NCBI GenBank assembly: GCA_001632435.1
Contig: KV423968.1
Coordinates: 62,001 to 126,000 of the forward strand
Source of the DNA: Calocera cornea HHB12733
Taxonomy: Eukaryota; Basidiomycota; Dacrymycetes; Dacrymycetales; Dacrymycetaceae
Direction of reading: 5' to 3'
Length of the DNA: 64,000 bases
Within the stretch, counting starts at the first letter, position 1. Every line of letters begins with the position of its first letter. The position numbers were made by a program, and so were the translations under genes. Shown in pieces: positions 51,967 through 62,221 of this stretch. The notes below the pieces were generated by a model. That model searched no databases. It was not told the origin of the DNA and saw only the letters and a program-made list of their open reading frames with translations.

Positions 51967-52166
51967 GATCCCCGTTCCAAGTCGTGTCGTTGACGAGTCA
52001 AGCAGCTACCGCCGTTCGTACTGACAGAGTAGTATAGTAGCAGGCAAGCGAGCCGCTGCCCGCCGTGGGAGAAGACGGGATGAGGCGAATGCTTCCGGGC
52101 ACAGCCACTTGGAAGGGAGAATTGTTGGGCGCGGGAACTACTAGGGCGACTCGAGGCACGCATACC
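51967..52166. promoter_or_regulatory. Shared divergent promoter, QCR9 / uS11m
   Basis: Only 200 bases separate the start codons of two nuclear genes for mitochondrial proteins, so common regulation is plausible. A TAGTATAGTAG sequence near 52029 is AT-richer than the surroundings. Confidence 0.45.
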
Positions 52167-53054
52167 ATGTCGACGAGCAGCATGCGCTGGGCGGTCGGCC
52201 CGCTTGCGAGAGCGGCCAGGCAACGACTGCCACCGTCCAACGCCGCAACGCCCTCCGCATCAACATCAGCCTCGCCATTCCCAGTCCAACTCCAACGACA
52301 ACGAGGCCGAGCCGCAGTCCACACCCGCTCCCTCCGCCACACCTCCCCCGGAAAGACCGCCCCCGCCCCGCCGCTGCCCGACTTCCCCCAGCCGGGCGCG
52401 GCGCTGCCCGCGGCCCCCGCGTTCGCGGGGGCCAGGGCCCCGCGCACGACGTTCGACACCGTCGTCTCGCTCATGCTGACGGTCAAGGCGACGAACAACA
52501 ACACGCATGTGTCGCTGAGCGAGTGGCCGCGCACGGTGAGCACGCAGGAGAGCGTGCTGCGCAAGGCGGAGCGGAAGGCGGGCGAGTACGCGCGCAGCGT
52601 CGAGCTCGAGCAGCAGAGGCGGGAGGCGAGGGAAAGGGGGGAGCTGCCTGCCCCGGCTGAGGAGGCGGGCACGGGCAACGCCTGGGACGGGGGCGTGACG
52701 GAGGAGCTGACGCTCGAAGAGCACGAGGCGCTCCTGCGGCCGCCCCGCGCGCCCGCGCGGCTCATCGTCAAGTCCTCCGGGGGCACGGTCGGGTTCAAGG
52801 GCCACAACCGGAACTCGTTCGAGGCCGCGCACCAGGCCTGCCTGGCCGTGTTCGCCACCGTCGAGCGCATCATGTCCCGCACGGACGTGCGGCTCGAGCT
52901 CAGGCTGAACGGGTATGGGAACGGCAGGGAGGCGGCGATACGTGCGCTGATGGGCGTCGAGGGAGAGCGCGTGAGGGAGAGCGTGGTGAGGGTTACGGAC
53001 ACGACGCCGATCAAGATTGGCGGGGTGAGGGCCAAGAAGCTGAGGCGCTTATAG
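52167..53054 (+). CDS. Mitochondrial small-subunit ribosomal protein uS11m
   Basis: Mitochondrial member of the S11 family. The start at 52167 gives MSTSSMRWAVGPLARAARQR, an amphipathic basic presequence; an upstream in-frame ATG at 52080 is possible. S11 motifs are VKATNNNTHVSLSEWPRT (compare the FNNT strand), SSGGTVGFKGHNRNSFEAAH, LRLNGYGNGREAAIRALMGV and RVTDTTPIKIGGVRAKKLRR, the conserved C-terminal RNA-binding loop. Between the first two motifs lies a charged, Glu/Arg-rich insertion of about 80 residues absent from bacterial S11. It is a single exon. The region 52250-52440 is Pro/Ala-rich low complexity. Confidence 0.85.
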   Translation: MSTSSMRWAVGPLARAARQRLPPSNAATPSASTSASPFPVQLQRQRGRAAVHTRSLRHTSPGKTAPAPPLPDFPQPGAALPAAPAFAGARAPRTTFDTVVSLMLTVKATNNNTHVSLSEWPRTVSTQESVLRKAERKAGEYARSVELEQQRREARERGELPAPAEEAGTGNAWDGGVTEELTLEEHEALLRPPRAPARLIVKSSGGTVGFKGHNRNSFEAAHQACLAVFATVERIMSRTDVRLELRLNGYGNGREAAIRALMGVEGERVRESVVRVTDTTPIKIGGVRAKKLRRL

Positions 53055-53165
53055 GCATCTGTACAGGCTCTCTACACTCTCCTGTACCCGCAGCACGTTG
53101 CTAACACCGCCCACATGCTGCAACCCCGTTCCATTCGATTCCATTGCAGCCCAGTCCTGAACAGT

Positions 53166-54483
53166 CTACAGCCCCGCACTCACAGTCAACCGGAAGATGT
53201 CCGGGCGCGCATAGTGCCCCACCACATCCAGGTCCATCTTCCCCCGCGTGCACTCCTCCAGGTCCACCTCGACCGTCAGCACGCCCTCCCTTCCCCGGAG
53301 CGGGCCCGCGAGCACCTCCCCAGCGGGGGAGATGATGCAGCTCCCGCCGGCGATGACGATGCCTTCTGGGTCGCGCTCTTCCCCCTCGGCGAGCGGGAGG
53401 GGGTGCGTCGACGAGTAGTTGGCCTGCGTCGAGAACTGGCACGCGGACAGGACGAAGCAGCGGCCCTCGAGCGCGATGTGGCACATTGTGTGCAGCCAGG
53501 CTGGGCGGGCGTCGACCGTCGGCGCGCAGTAGAGCTGCACGTGCTGGGCGTAGAAGTGGGTGCGGACTGGGCGGGCGGGAGGACGGACGGACAGCGCGCG
53601 ACGGGATTAGGTGGGTTGAGAGAACCGGATGGCACAGACCGTCGTTAGTGAGGTGAGGATGGGGCGAGTTAGGCGGGGGAGACGCACGCAGGGGCATGTA
53701 GTTCTCCCAGCAGACAGCGGCGCTGATCCGCGCCTCCACTTGGCCAACCGCGCGCTTCTCAGCGTCTCCATCCACCGCCTGCGCCCCCGACGCCGCCCCG
53801 TCCACTTTCTCCAGCACACCTCTCCCCGCTTGACCGGACTGGAGCGTGCGGCAGAGCACGCCCAGCCCCTCCGCCTGCCCCATCCCCCAGACGACCCTCT
53901 CCGCGGCTGTGGGGACGAGCTTGCGCCTCTTGCCTACCAGCCCGTGCGCTGGGTCGACGGACAGGAGGGTGCAGTACAGCGTGCCCCCGTCGCGTTCTAT
54001 AACCCCGATGACAAAGTAGACGTTGTGCTTCTGGGAGAGGCGGAGGATGCGCTGCAGGGCTGCGTAGGGGTTTGGCGAGGTCGGGCTGGGGAGGGAGAGC
54101 GGGACGGGGAGCGCGCAGGTGGGCGGGAGCGGGATGGCCAGGCTGTGGTAGGCCGCATACTCGCTCCGGCCCGCCGGCTGCCTGTCGCCGATCGAGGCGC
54201 CGAAGGTGGAGTACTTTGGGTAGCCGCCTATGCTGGGGTGGGGTTAGCGGGCTGGGCTGGGCTGGGCTGGGTTGGGCTGGAGGAGGGGGACGTACAACGC
54301 CTCTGGGAATACGGCGAATGCGGAACCCTGTGCGGCGACGTCTGCGAGGAGAGCGTCGAGCTTGTTGAGGGTGAGGGCGAGGAGTTTGTCTGGCGAGGGG
54401 GAGTCGGGCGCTGTGGGTGTGGGGGTGGATGTGGGGGTGAGGGGTGGGCAGGCCTGGACGACGGAGATGCGCAGGCGGGACAT
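53166..54483 (-). CDS. Nitrilase-family carbon-nitrogen hydrolase
   Basis: Predicted aliphatic/aromatic nitrilase converting nitriles to acids and ammonia. The start MSRLRISVVQACPPLTP is typical. The catalytic triad is visible: Glu in AFAVFPEALIGGYPK (split by an intron containing GGGCT repeats), Lys in VGKRRKLVPT, and Cys in AAVCWENYMPL. Later segments GRCFVLSACQFS and GGSCIISPAGEVLAGP fit the branch-1 nitrilases. Two introns, about 54235-54294 and 53568-53690, are required. An unusual feature is an insertion between the Lys and Cys motifs of about 40 residues (around QSGQAGRGVLEKVDGA). The ending LTVSAGL is short. Confidence 0.82.
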
Positions 54484-55044
54484 CCTGGCCGTGCGATGGC
54501 AGTGGACGGGAGACGGGAGACGGGAGACGGGCGTGGGCGCTGCACTCAGCCTGCACACGGTCCGACCGGGCCCACAAGCCGGGCGCGGAGGGGGTGGGGG
54601 GCCAAGCCCGACTACTGTACTTAGTCCAAGCTCAGCACCTAGCAAGGCAATACAATACAATGCAATGCAATGCAGTAACACCATCCGGCTATACTCGCAG
54701 TGGTAGTCCATCCTCTACAGAGAAAGAGTCAGCGTCGAAGCGCAGGGGTTGGGAGGGGGATGCATATACCTGCGGCGTCGGCGGGCAACGTCATCCCCCC
54801 CCGCGGGCATGGCACTGGGGAGCGGGAGCCGAGCCACCCAGCACCACCGCAGCGACCGACAGGGCCCTTGTTCCGCCCATCCAATCCATCACCGCTCTCT
54901 CCCTCCACTGCGACCACCGTCTGCAGCCTGCTCACCGTACACTCCTCTTGACCCGCCACCAGCAGCCCTACGAATCTTCAATCAGGGAACAGCAACCCGC
55001 ACCCCGCAACCAGCAACCAGCAAAGTACCACTATCAGCAGCAGC
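54484..55044. promoter_or_regulatory. Divergent promoter region, nitrilase / SEC17
   Basis: 561 bases without a supported gene. It includes a short AATAC/AATGC repeat (54648-54672) and a run of AGCAACC-type repeats close to the SEC17 start (54988-55022). Confidence 0.4.
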
Positions 55045-56136
55045 ATGGCCCCCTCCGCCGCGTCCGGCCTGCTCGCCAAGGCAGACAAGAAGTACAAGTC
55101 CTCCCCCGGCTGGTTCTCCTCCTCCTCCTCAAAGTACGAGGAGGCGGGCGACCTCTACCAGCAGGCCGCCAACGCGTTCAAGCTCGACAAGCTGTTCAAG
55201 GACGCTGGCGACGCGCATGCCAGGGAGGCAGAGTGCAGGGAGATGCAGGGCGAGAAGGACGAGGCCGCCGCCGCGTGGTGGAACGCCGGCAAGGCGTACA
55301 AGAAGGGCTACCCGGACGGTCCGTCTCCCTCTCTCTCCACTCACCGCGCAACGGGTGCTGAACGCTCCTCCTTGCTGCTGCAGAGGCAGTCAACGCGCTC
55401 AGCAAGACGATCACGCTGCTGACCCAGGCCGGCAAGTTCCGCCAGGCCGCCGACAGGGAGAAGGAGATTGCCCAGATCTACCTCCAGGACGCACACGACC
55501 TCGCCCGCGCCGTCGAGAGCTTCGAGCGCGCGGGCGACTGGTACGCCCAGGAGGACGCAATGGCGTGCGTCCCTTCCCTTCTCCCCCTCCCCTGCTCTCT
55601 GCTCCGAAACATAGGCGCAACCGGCACTCACCCCTCCCTCATCCACAGGACAGCCAACGGCTGCTACAAGGAAGCCGCGGACCTGCACGCCGAGCTCGAG
55701 CACTACCCGCAGGCGATCGAGCGGTACCAGCAGGTCGCTGACCACTCGCTCACGAGCTCCCTCACGCGCTACAGCGTCAAGGAGTACTGGCTCCGCGCGC
55801 TCCTGTGCGCGCTGGCCATCCCCGTGCGTCCCGCGCTGCCCAGCGCCCTCTGCTCTGCTCTGCTATCCAGTGCTCACAGCCCATGCGCGCCATGTGCAGG
55901 ACGCAATCTCGGCGAAACGCGACCTGGACAGCTACATCTCCAAGGACCTGACGTTCAGCAGCACGCGAGAAGCCCAGTTCGTCCACAAGCTCATCGAGGC
56001 CGTCGAGAACGACGACGTGGACGACTTCACCGCCGCCGTCGCAGAGTTCGACCGCGTCACCAGGCTCGACAACTGGAAGACGGCCGTCCTGCTCAAGATC
56101 AAGAAGGAGATGCTGAAGGAGCCCGTGCTGGTATAG
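55045..56136 (+). CDS. SEC17: Alpha-SNAP (Sec17)
   Basis: Adaptor that recruits the NSF ATPase to SNARE complexes for disassembly after membrane fusion. The product starts MAPSAASGLLAKADKKYKSS. TPR-like helical hairpins follow: KYEEAGDLYQQAANAFKLDK, AGDAHAREAECREMQGEKDE, KFRQAADREKEIAQIYLQDA and TANGCYKEAADLHAELEHYP. A hydrophobic loop (GWFSSSSSKYEEAGD) matches the membrane-binding loop position. Three introns, about 55319-55382, 55565-55649 and 55825-55899, each have GTCCGT/GTGCGT donors and CAG acceptors. The last exon encodes TFSSTREAQFVHKLIEAVEN and ends KKEMLKEPVLV, slightly different from the acidic-hydrophobic tail common in the family. Confidence 0.9.
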
Positions 56137-56460
56137 GCGCGCGCCCGTGTGCGCTGGGGACGCACCCGGTGCTCAGTACGTCCTGGTCAGCCTTGGTTGT
56201 GGTGGCACGGGGGCCGGAAAGGAACACACACGCGCGCTGGCTGCGGTAATTCATCATCTGCTAGTGTAGTTGTACGCACTCGGCTCGGTTAGGATAGAGG
56301 ATATCGACTGTCTCTCTCTCCCGCCGTGTGCAGCAGCAGTAAGCACGCTGTCGCCCCGTGCATGAGGGCCCAGTAGTCGTCCAGGAGGAGGACCCTTTCG
56401 ATCCCCTGCAGGCTGTCCCGACCCTCGAGCGCCGAGCGGCGACCCCGCCGCACCCCGCCA
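56137..56460 (+). promoter_or_regulatory. Spacer between SEC17 and NPR2
   Basis: 324 bases between two genes read in the same direction. No gene or clear motif is seen. Confidence 0.4.
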
Positions 56461-58320
56461 ATGCCGCCCAACGAGCCGGACGAGTCGTTCCTCCCGCGCA
56501 TCCACGCCGTCTTCTACGCCGTCTTCGACCCCTCCAAGGGGCCCAAGGTCGCCTACCAGGTCCCAGAGGGGCTCGTCTCATCGCGCTATGCAGTCCCCGC
56601 AACGCCCACAGTCTCCCCGACCACCGCGGCCGGGTTCGGGCTCGCTCCCTCCCAGTCCCACCCCGCCGCCGCCGCCTCTCACTCCCACTCCCACTCCCAC
56701 GTACCGGCGAGCCACTCCAACTCCCACTCGGGGAGCACCGCGCGCGCGCCTCCCCCGCCCGCGCCGCTCTTCGAGTTCAACGACATCTCCGAGTTTGTCA
56801 TCCCCAAGACGGCGCTCTGCAACCGCCTCGTCATCTGCACGACGCCGCAGCACAAGATCGCGGGCTTCCCCGTGCTGCTCGAGAGCGCCAAGTACCCGCG
56901 CAACGAGTTCCGCTTCAACCTCGCCTTCGTCTTCAGGAGGAACGCCGACTTGGGGTGCTATGAGCCGATCGTGCGCAAGGTGGGCAGGGTGCTCAGTGAG
57001 TGCGAGGTACGCTGCCGTCGTGCTGCTGCTGCTGCTGTGGTGGGGTGGGCCGTGCTGATGGATGCGAACAGCAGGACAGCTCCTTCCTCTCCTCGCCCCT
57101 GACCGCGGCGCGCATCTACCCGCTCCTCGAGCAGCTGTACGAGGACCTGAACTCGTACTCCGAGTCGTCCATCCCGCTCACGCCGCACACCACGCTGGAC
57201 CTGAAGATCTTCCCCTTCTACCCGAACCCGGAGCCCGTCCGCGACTGGCACGTCCCCGTCGCCCTCGTCGACATCCGCAGCAAGCTCGACGGCAGCAGCG
57301 ACGTCACCATGTCCCGCGTCGTCCACTGGGTCGATGGCGTCCGCTGCGTGGGCAGGATCGCAGAGGAGGCCGACGTGGACCTGGACTGGGTCAGGGGGTG
57401 CGTCGAGCATCTGCTGTGAGTGCGCGCAGCGGAGGCCGATGTATTGCGAGCCAGGCTGATGCGAGTGCAGGTACTACCAGCACATCATGCTGCTCGACCT
57501 CTTCGCCCCCTCGAACATCTACATGCTCACGCCCGCCTTCAAGTACCTCGCGATGGACCCGATCGTCTCCTCCGAGTGCCCCCTGTACGTGACGCCCCCG
57601 GCCAAGCCGCCCCTGCCCTGGCACACCCTCCTGCGGCTCTACATCCGCCTCAAGCCCGGCAAGACCGTCGCGGGCTGGGCGGACGAGTGCGGGATCGGCG
57701 ACGACGTCGCGCTCGACGCGAGGCGCTTCGTTACCTTTGGTGTTATAAAGGGGTTCTTGAGGCGCGTCGAGAGATACCCGGTGTACGTGCCTGTTGCCCT
57801 GCCGGAGGCACTGGACGGCGACATGGACGGCGAGCAGACGCCCGCCGGCACGCGAAGCCGCACGCCGACCGGCCCAGGCCGGGAGAGGAGCAACACGACG
57901 CACAGCACGCTCTCCCGGCGGAGCGGCGTGACCGCGGCGCAGAAGAGCAACCTCACGCGTCAGCTGCTCGCCCGGCCGTACTCACACTCCCGGCCCCGCT
58001 CCAACTCCCTCGTCGCGGCCTCGCTCAAGCCCGCGCGCTCCCTCTCCCCCGGCCCCGGGCCCGGCCTAGGCTCAGCAGGCAGCACCCCCCCTCAGCTGGC
58101 CTTCCACGGGCCCGGGGAAGTGCCCACCGAGCTCCTGCAGATGCTCGACGGCACGCACTCGGGCGACGAGCTCTGCTGGACGTTCGGCGTCGCCTGGGAG
58201 GACATGGAGGCGTGGCTTGCGCGCGTTGGCGGCGCGAGCGGCGGGCCGAGGGAGGGCGAGGAGCCGGGCCCGGGCAAGGTCCGTGCCGATCTGGGCAGGG
58301 TCAGGATCGTCTTCCGATAG
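56461..58320 (+). CDS. NPR2: Nitrogen permease regulator 2 (Npr2/NPRL2, GATOR1/SEACIT subunit)
   Basis: Subunit of the SEACIT/GATOR1 complex that restrains TORC1 when amino acids are scarce. The N-terminus LPRIHAVFYAVFDPSKGPKV is the longin-type start of the family. KVAYQVPEG, EFVIPKTALCNRLVIC and YPRNEFRFNLAFVF are also diagnostic. A His/Ser-rich insertion lies at about residues 60-90. Two introns are predicted (about 57007-57069 and 57418-57470). The later exons contain RVVHWVDGVRCVGRIAEEAD and YYQHIMLLDLFAPSNIYMLT. The last 170 residues have a Ser/Arg-rich stretch followed by ELLQMLDGTHSGDELCWTFG, a winged-helix-like closing segment. The gene looks intact. Confidence 0.9.
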
Positions 58321-58837
58321 GCTAGGGTGGGTGTACGTACACCCGATGTATTGCTTCTCTTCTTGTACAGTATTATCGTACTGCCATTATACCTGTTGGA
58401 CCGTGGGATAATGATTGTGGTCAGGGACATTTGCAGCCGGGGCTTGCGGCCAGGGGAGGGTTCATCAGTGGTTGAAACACTTGATGCTTGCACCGCGCAG
58501 AAGCAGCCACAACCCGCACTGCTGCAAGTATGCGCAGCGCCTCGCCGGCTGGTGCACTGCGAAAATGATGAACATGATGTTCAGAGACGCGTGACCGGCT
58601 CGGCGAGCGTTCTTTTCGAACGGCGGAAGTGATCCCGGTCACTTGAGTGGCTCGCGCTAAAAGCCCTAAAAATGGGACACTGCGTAGTGACGAGAGTGGT
58701 GCGTTATGGATCGTGCTCGGTCGGGGCTGTCATGGACTAGGTGGTATCCAGTCCAGCCATATCAACCCGCCAAGCCTATCAAATTACAACATCTTGAGTA
58801 TAGGCCGCATGTCAGCCCGTCTATATGGCAGTCTAAG
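58321..58837. other. Intergenic region between convergent genes
   Basis: 3' flanks of NPR2 and of the TPR-CHAT gene. No gene, repeat or structured element is recognised. Confidence 0.4.
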
Positions 58838-61800
58838 CTAAACACCAAAATGGACAAATGCCCCCCACCGACAAAGAGGGATGTGGGCCTGAAGCTGCTT
58901 GATGCAGTGGTGCAACGCTTCCGCAGCGTTGCGCGTATCCAGCGGTCGGCCATCGCTAAGCAAGCGATCGTAGAACATCTTTGTCAATGCGGGGCCGTCG
59001 CGATCGGCCATGCCCCATACCGTGCCCAGCACTCCCTGGAAACCAGCAATCTGCATGCCGGCTGCAAGATGCATGGACTCGTCAGGCAGAAGAGCGGACA
59101 GTCTGGCGGTGTGACACGCAGACAGAAAGGCGAATTCGCCGTTGACACGCAGACTCATGATAGCGGACAGTGGCAAGGGTCCATCATGGAGCTGAAAGGC
59201 ACTGCTGAGCGGTGATCCTGCGTTCCAAGAACCATGTGTGCAACAGTGGAGCCACGAATGTGTCGAAAGATCCTCTTTGACTCGCGAGACAGTTGCTTCT
59301 GCCCCTGTACGCAGTGTGATACGGCCGGCGACGGGGAGGCGGGAAATGATGGCCATCTCCTTCGCAGCTGACAGGAGAGGGCGGTAGCGCGGGACTTCTG
59401 TAACCCCCACCGCCAGCATGTTGACATTTCTGGGGTCCTTCGGCCCTGATCGGCGAAGACGCCTTCGGGCCAGCAACAATGCCGTGAGAGTGGGAGTATA
59501 GGAAGGTATCACAAAATCCTGAATGCCGATGTTCCGGTTCTTCTCGTAAATTCCGGCACAGTGTATGGGGAGAAGGCTAAGCAGCCCGGTGGGAACAAGC
59601 CAGCAGCGCGGAAGACCAGCTCCAGCCCATCCGTCGCAGGCTCTCCTGACCGCTGCGCCAATGCCACCCAACCACAGCCTCTTGCATTGATCCCGGAGGA
59701 CTTGATCCAGATACCGGAGACCCTTGCCGTCTCTGGCAGGTTTGAGCGCTTGAGACAGATGGCGGGCCATTTCCAAAACGGACTGATGCTCCATCCCATT
59801 CAATGGAATGGTGACTATCGGTCGAGCGTGACGAATGATGAGAGCATCACTTCCATATCGGCTCACGTTTAGAATGATGATTGGACCTTGCTTGGTGGCG
59901 TTGGATAACTCTTCATTTGTGTAGGTCTCATCAAGAAACCTCTCGAATCCCGGCCTTGTGCGTATCTGGACGATGAGACTGGTGAACCGCTCAGCCAGAC
60001 GACGACGACGCTGAGCGAGGTTCTCGGTATTTTCCGCTTTTACAGGTTGAAGTCCAATATCATCGTACTCGAGCTTCTTGCCGATCTCCATGAGTTCTCT
60101 TGCCAGTCCTGGGTCAAACTCCTCCAGATCTGTCATGTCTGCTCGAAGTTCCAATGTTGACCTCCACATGATGGAACGACCCTCTTCTAGAATTGTCAAC
60201 GCCTTATCCAGCTGCCCTGCCTTGATGGCCGCAGCTGCCCCGTTCCCAGGTAACTGGCTCGCAGAACGGACCAAGAGGCTATGGCGCGTACTGACATTCA
60301 AACCCAGCCAAGCCACTCGGCGTAGTGTGCAGATGGATGCCATGTAAAATTCAGTGGCGGCCGCATATCGTTTGTTATCCATTGCGAGCTCTGCACCAGT
60401 GATTGCTGCCCGAAACCGGCTCATACTGAAGCTGTACCACGAAGTGGCAGCTCTGAGATACCACGAAAGCGCTTCGTCCAAATATCGCGTATCCGCCGAG
60501 TGCTGGAAATGAAGGGTGTATAGTAAGCCAAGTTCTGACTGGTAGAAAGCTTGCTTCGGGTGATTGAGCGCGACCACCAAGCTCAATGCCCTCTCGAGGT
60601 CCCGGTGGGACTGTTCAAAGTCCCCCATGTTATGTGAGACTTCAAAACGCAGGCGCAGTGCCCAGCTTCGCCGATGTAACAGTGCATGGTATTCGGGCCC
60701 GGGAGTGCTGGTTTCAATCGCAGCATGAGTCTCTTGTATTGCTTCGGTAAGGTCATTCGGATTCTTCGAGAGGGCGTATCGGATCATGTAGCACTCCCCC
60801 AGTCGAGAGCGACGTCTCGGAGTGTACAGAGGGTGATGGGTGTGTTCCACAGCCATTCTCATATACGATAAGGCCTCCTCGCTCCTCCACATCTGACTTC
60901 TCGATTCGAAACTAGCGCAGTACAGTGAAACAAGAGCTTCAAGGGAGTGTGCCAACGCGTCCGGATATCGGGGATGTCTTGCCATGGCGAGTCTCACTGC
61001 CTCACCCAGATGCTTCTCGGACTTGTGTTCGTCATCGAGTATCTCTCCCCAGAGATAGCGCCGGGCGTACGCCAGTCCAAGGTAGAGGTGGGAGAACAAG
61101 GGATACACATCGTCCTTTGCACAGATTTCGAGCGCATGCTCACCAAGGCGTATCGCATTGTCAATATCCACGGCGACATTGGTTTCCACAAAGCGCAGAC
61201 ACAAGGATTCACAGAGGTTTGCATACGGATGTGGGGCTGTTGGATTCGTATCGAGATACAAATTCTGATACCGGATTGATTCGTTGAGGTCTTCGAGAAT
61301 GCCTTGCCGCTCATATTTTCGAAAGTATATTTCCGCCGTAGTCATGATAGGCTGACCGCCCAGATGCGTGATGTGTGTCTTGGGAATGGAACTGATCAAT
61401 TGCTGGCCCAGGCGTACTCCCTCTTCGAGATGTTTCGATTCATTCGTAATCACCGCCCACCGGAATTTCTGGTACAGTTGGCCAAAGAGGGCAACGTAAC
61501 GCAGCGGATGGTTTCGGGATAACCGCAAGGCCTCGTCGATGTAAGGCGCGGCAGTTCGCAGCGCTTCTTCCTCTCCGCTGTCGCCTTCTGGTTGATATCG
61601 GTTAAGGCGACCCCGGGACAACGCGATGGCTGTGAGGGCCAAGAATTTCAGAGGGTCCTGGTCTTCGAGCTCCATGATAGCCGACTTCAGAAGCTGTATT
61701 GATTCCAATTGCCACTCCAGACTTCCAAAACGCAAACCTTGTTCTCCCAAGGATCGACCAAGGTGGACCTTGAGATCCTGGGCAATGTCTCGACCGAACT

Positions 61801-62221
61801 CGGCGTCCATGATCATTTGGTCCCGTGCGGTAAAGAAGAAATCCACCGCATGTCGCAAGTCCCATTGATTGAAGGTGAAATCGTATCTTTGCTCCAATAT
61901 TCGCCCCATGCAATAATTGGCCAATACGTGGAGCTCAGTATTCGGACTAGCGTTGTGCAGCACTGTGTCCGTAAGATTGCGGGCTTCTTCGAGATCAGAG
62001 TGTCTGACATCGCGCATGTGACGTAGGCGAAGCGCGCTGGCCTTGAGCAGCTGCCAGCGCATCCACGTTTCGTGCTCGGCATCTTCCTGTTCCGCGAGGG
62101 CGTGATCAATTAATTTAAGAACCTCGTCGAGTCCACCGTATGTGGCCGAGCGGTCGTAGGTTCTCAACCAGCCTTGCACCTCGACTTGCCGACTTGTCGA
62201 CTGCGTGCCCGAGGACGCCAT
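58838..62221 (-). CDS. TPR-CHAT protein (putative caspase-like protease with helical-repeat receptor region)
   Basis: Large intronless gene, 1,127 residues from the ATG at 62221. The frame is also open upstream to 62422, but that part lacks conserved character. Roughly residues 30-750 are TPR-like helical hairpins, for example TWMRWQLLKASALRLRHMRD and RFRAAITGAELAMDNKRYAA. Residues from about 790 to the end form a CHAT domain (caspase HetF associated with TPRs), a clan-CD cysteine-protease fold related to separase and caspases. The predicted catalytic His is in LHCCTHGSW (residue 996, codon 59234-59236) and the Cys in FLSACHTAR (residue 1036, codon 59114-59116). LQLHDGPLPLSAI-like and HLAAGMQIAGFQGVLGTVWG segments surround them, and the end RWGAFVHFGV is typical. 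Both dyad residues are present, so activity is plausible. Substrate and trigger are unknown. Confidence 0.85.
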   Translation of the reverse strand: MASSGTQSTSRQVEVQGWLRTYDRSATYGGLDEVLKLIDHALAEQEDAEHETWMRWQLLKASALRLRHMRDVRHSDLEEARNLTDTVLHNASPNTELHVLANYCMGRILEQRYDFTFNQWDLRHAVDFFFTARDQMIMDAEFGRDIAQDLKVHLGRSLGEQGLRFGSLEWQLESIQLLKSAIMELEDQDPLKFLALTAIALSRGRLNRYQPEGDSGEEEALRTAAPYIDEALRLSRNHPLRYVALFGQLYQKFRWAVITNESKHLEEGVRLGQQLISSIPKTHITHLGGQPIMTTAEIYFRKYERQGILEDLNESIRYQNLYLDTNPTAPHPYANLCESLCLRFVETNVAVDIDNAIRLGEHALEICAKDDVYPLFSHLYLGLAYARRYLWGEILDDEHKSEKHLGEAVRLAMARHPRYPDALAHSLEALVSLYCASFESRSQMWRSEEALSYMRMAVEHTHHPLYTPRRRSRLGECYMIRYALSKNPNDLTEAIQETHAAIETSTPGPEYHALLHRRSWALRLRFEVSHNMGDFEQSHRDLERALSLVVALNHPKQAFYQSELGLLYTLHFQHSADTRYLDEALSWYLRAATSWYSFSMSRFRAAITGAELAMDNKRYAAATEFYMASICTLRRVAWLGLNVSTRHSLLVRSASQLPGNGAAAAIKAGQLDKALTILEEGRSIMWRSTLELRADMTDLEEFDPGLARELMEIGKKLEYDDIGLQPVKAENTENLAQRRRRLAERFTSLIVQIRTRPGFERFLDETYTNEELSNATKQGPIIILNVSRYGSDALIIRHARPIVTIPLNGMEHQSVLEMARHLSQALKPARDGKGLRYLDQVLRDQCKRLWLGGIGAAVRRACDGWAGAGLPRCWLVPTGLLSLLPIHCAGIYEKNRNIGIQDFVIPSYTPTLTALLLARRRLRRSGPKDPRNVNMLAVGVTEVPRYRPLLSAAKEMAIISRLPVAGRITLRTGAEATVSRVKEDLSTHSWLHCCTHGSWNAGSPLSSAFQLHDGPLPLSAIMSLRVNGEFAFLSACHTARLSALLPDESMHLAAGMQIAGFQGVLGTVWGMADRDGPALTKMFYDRLLSDGRPLDTRNAAEALHHCIKQLQAHIPLCRWGAFVHFGV

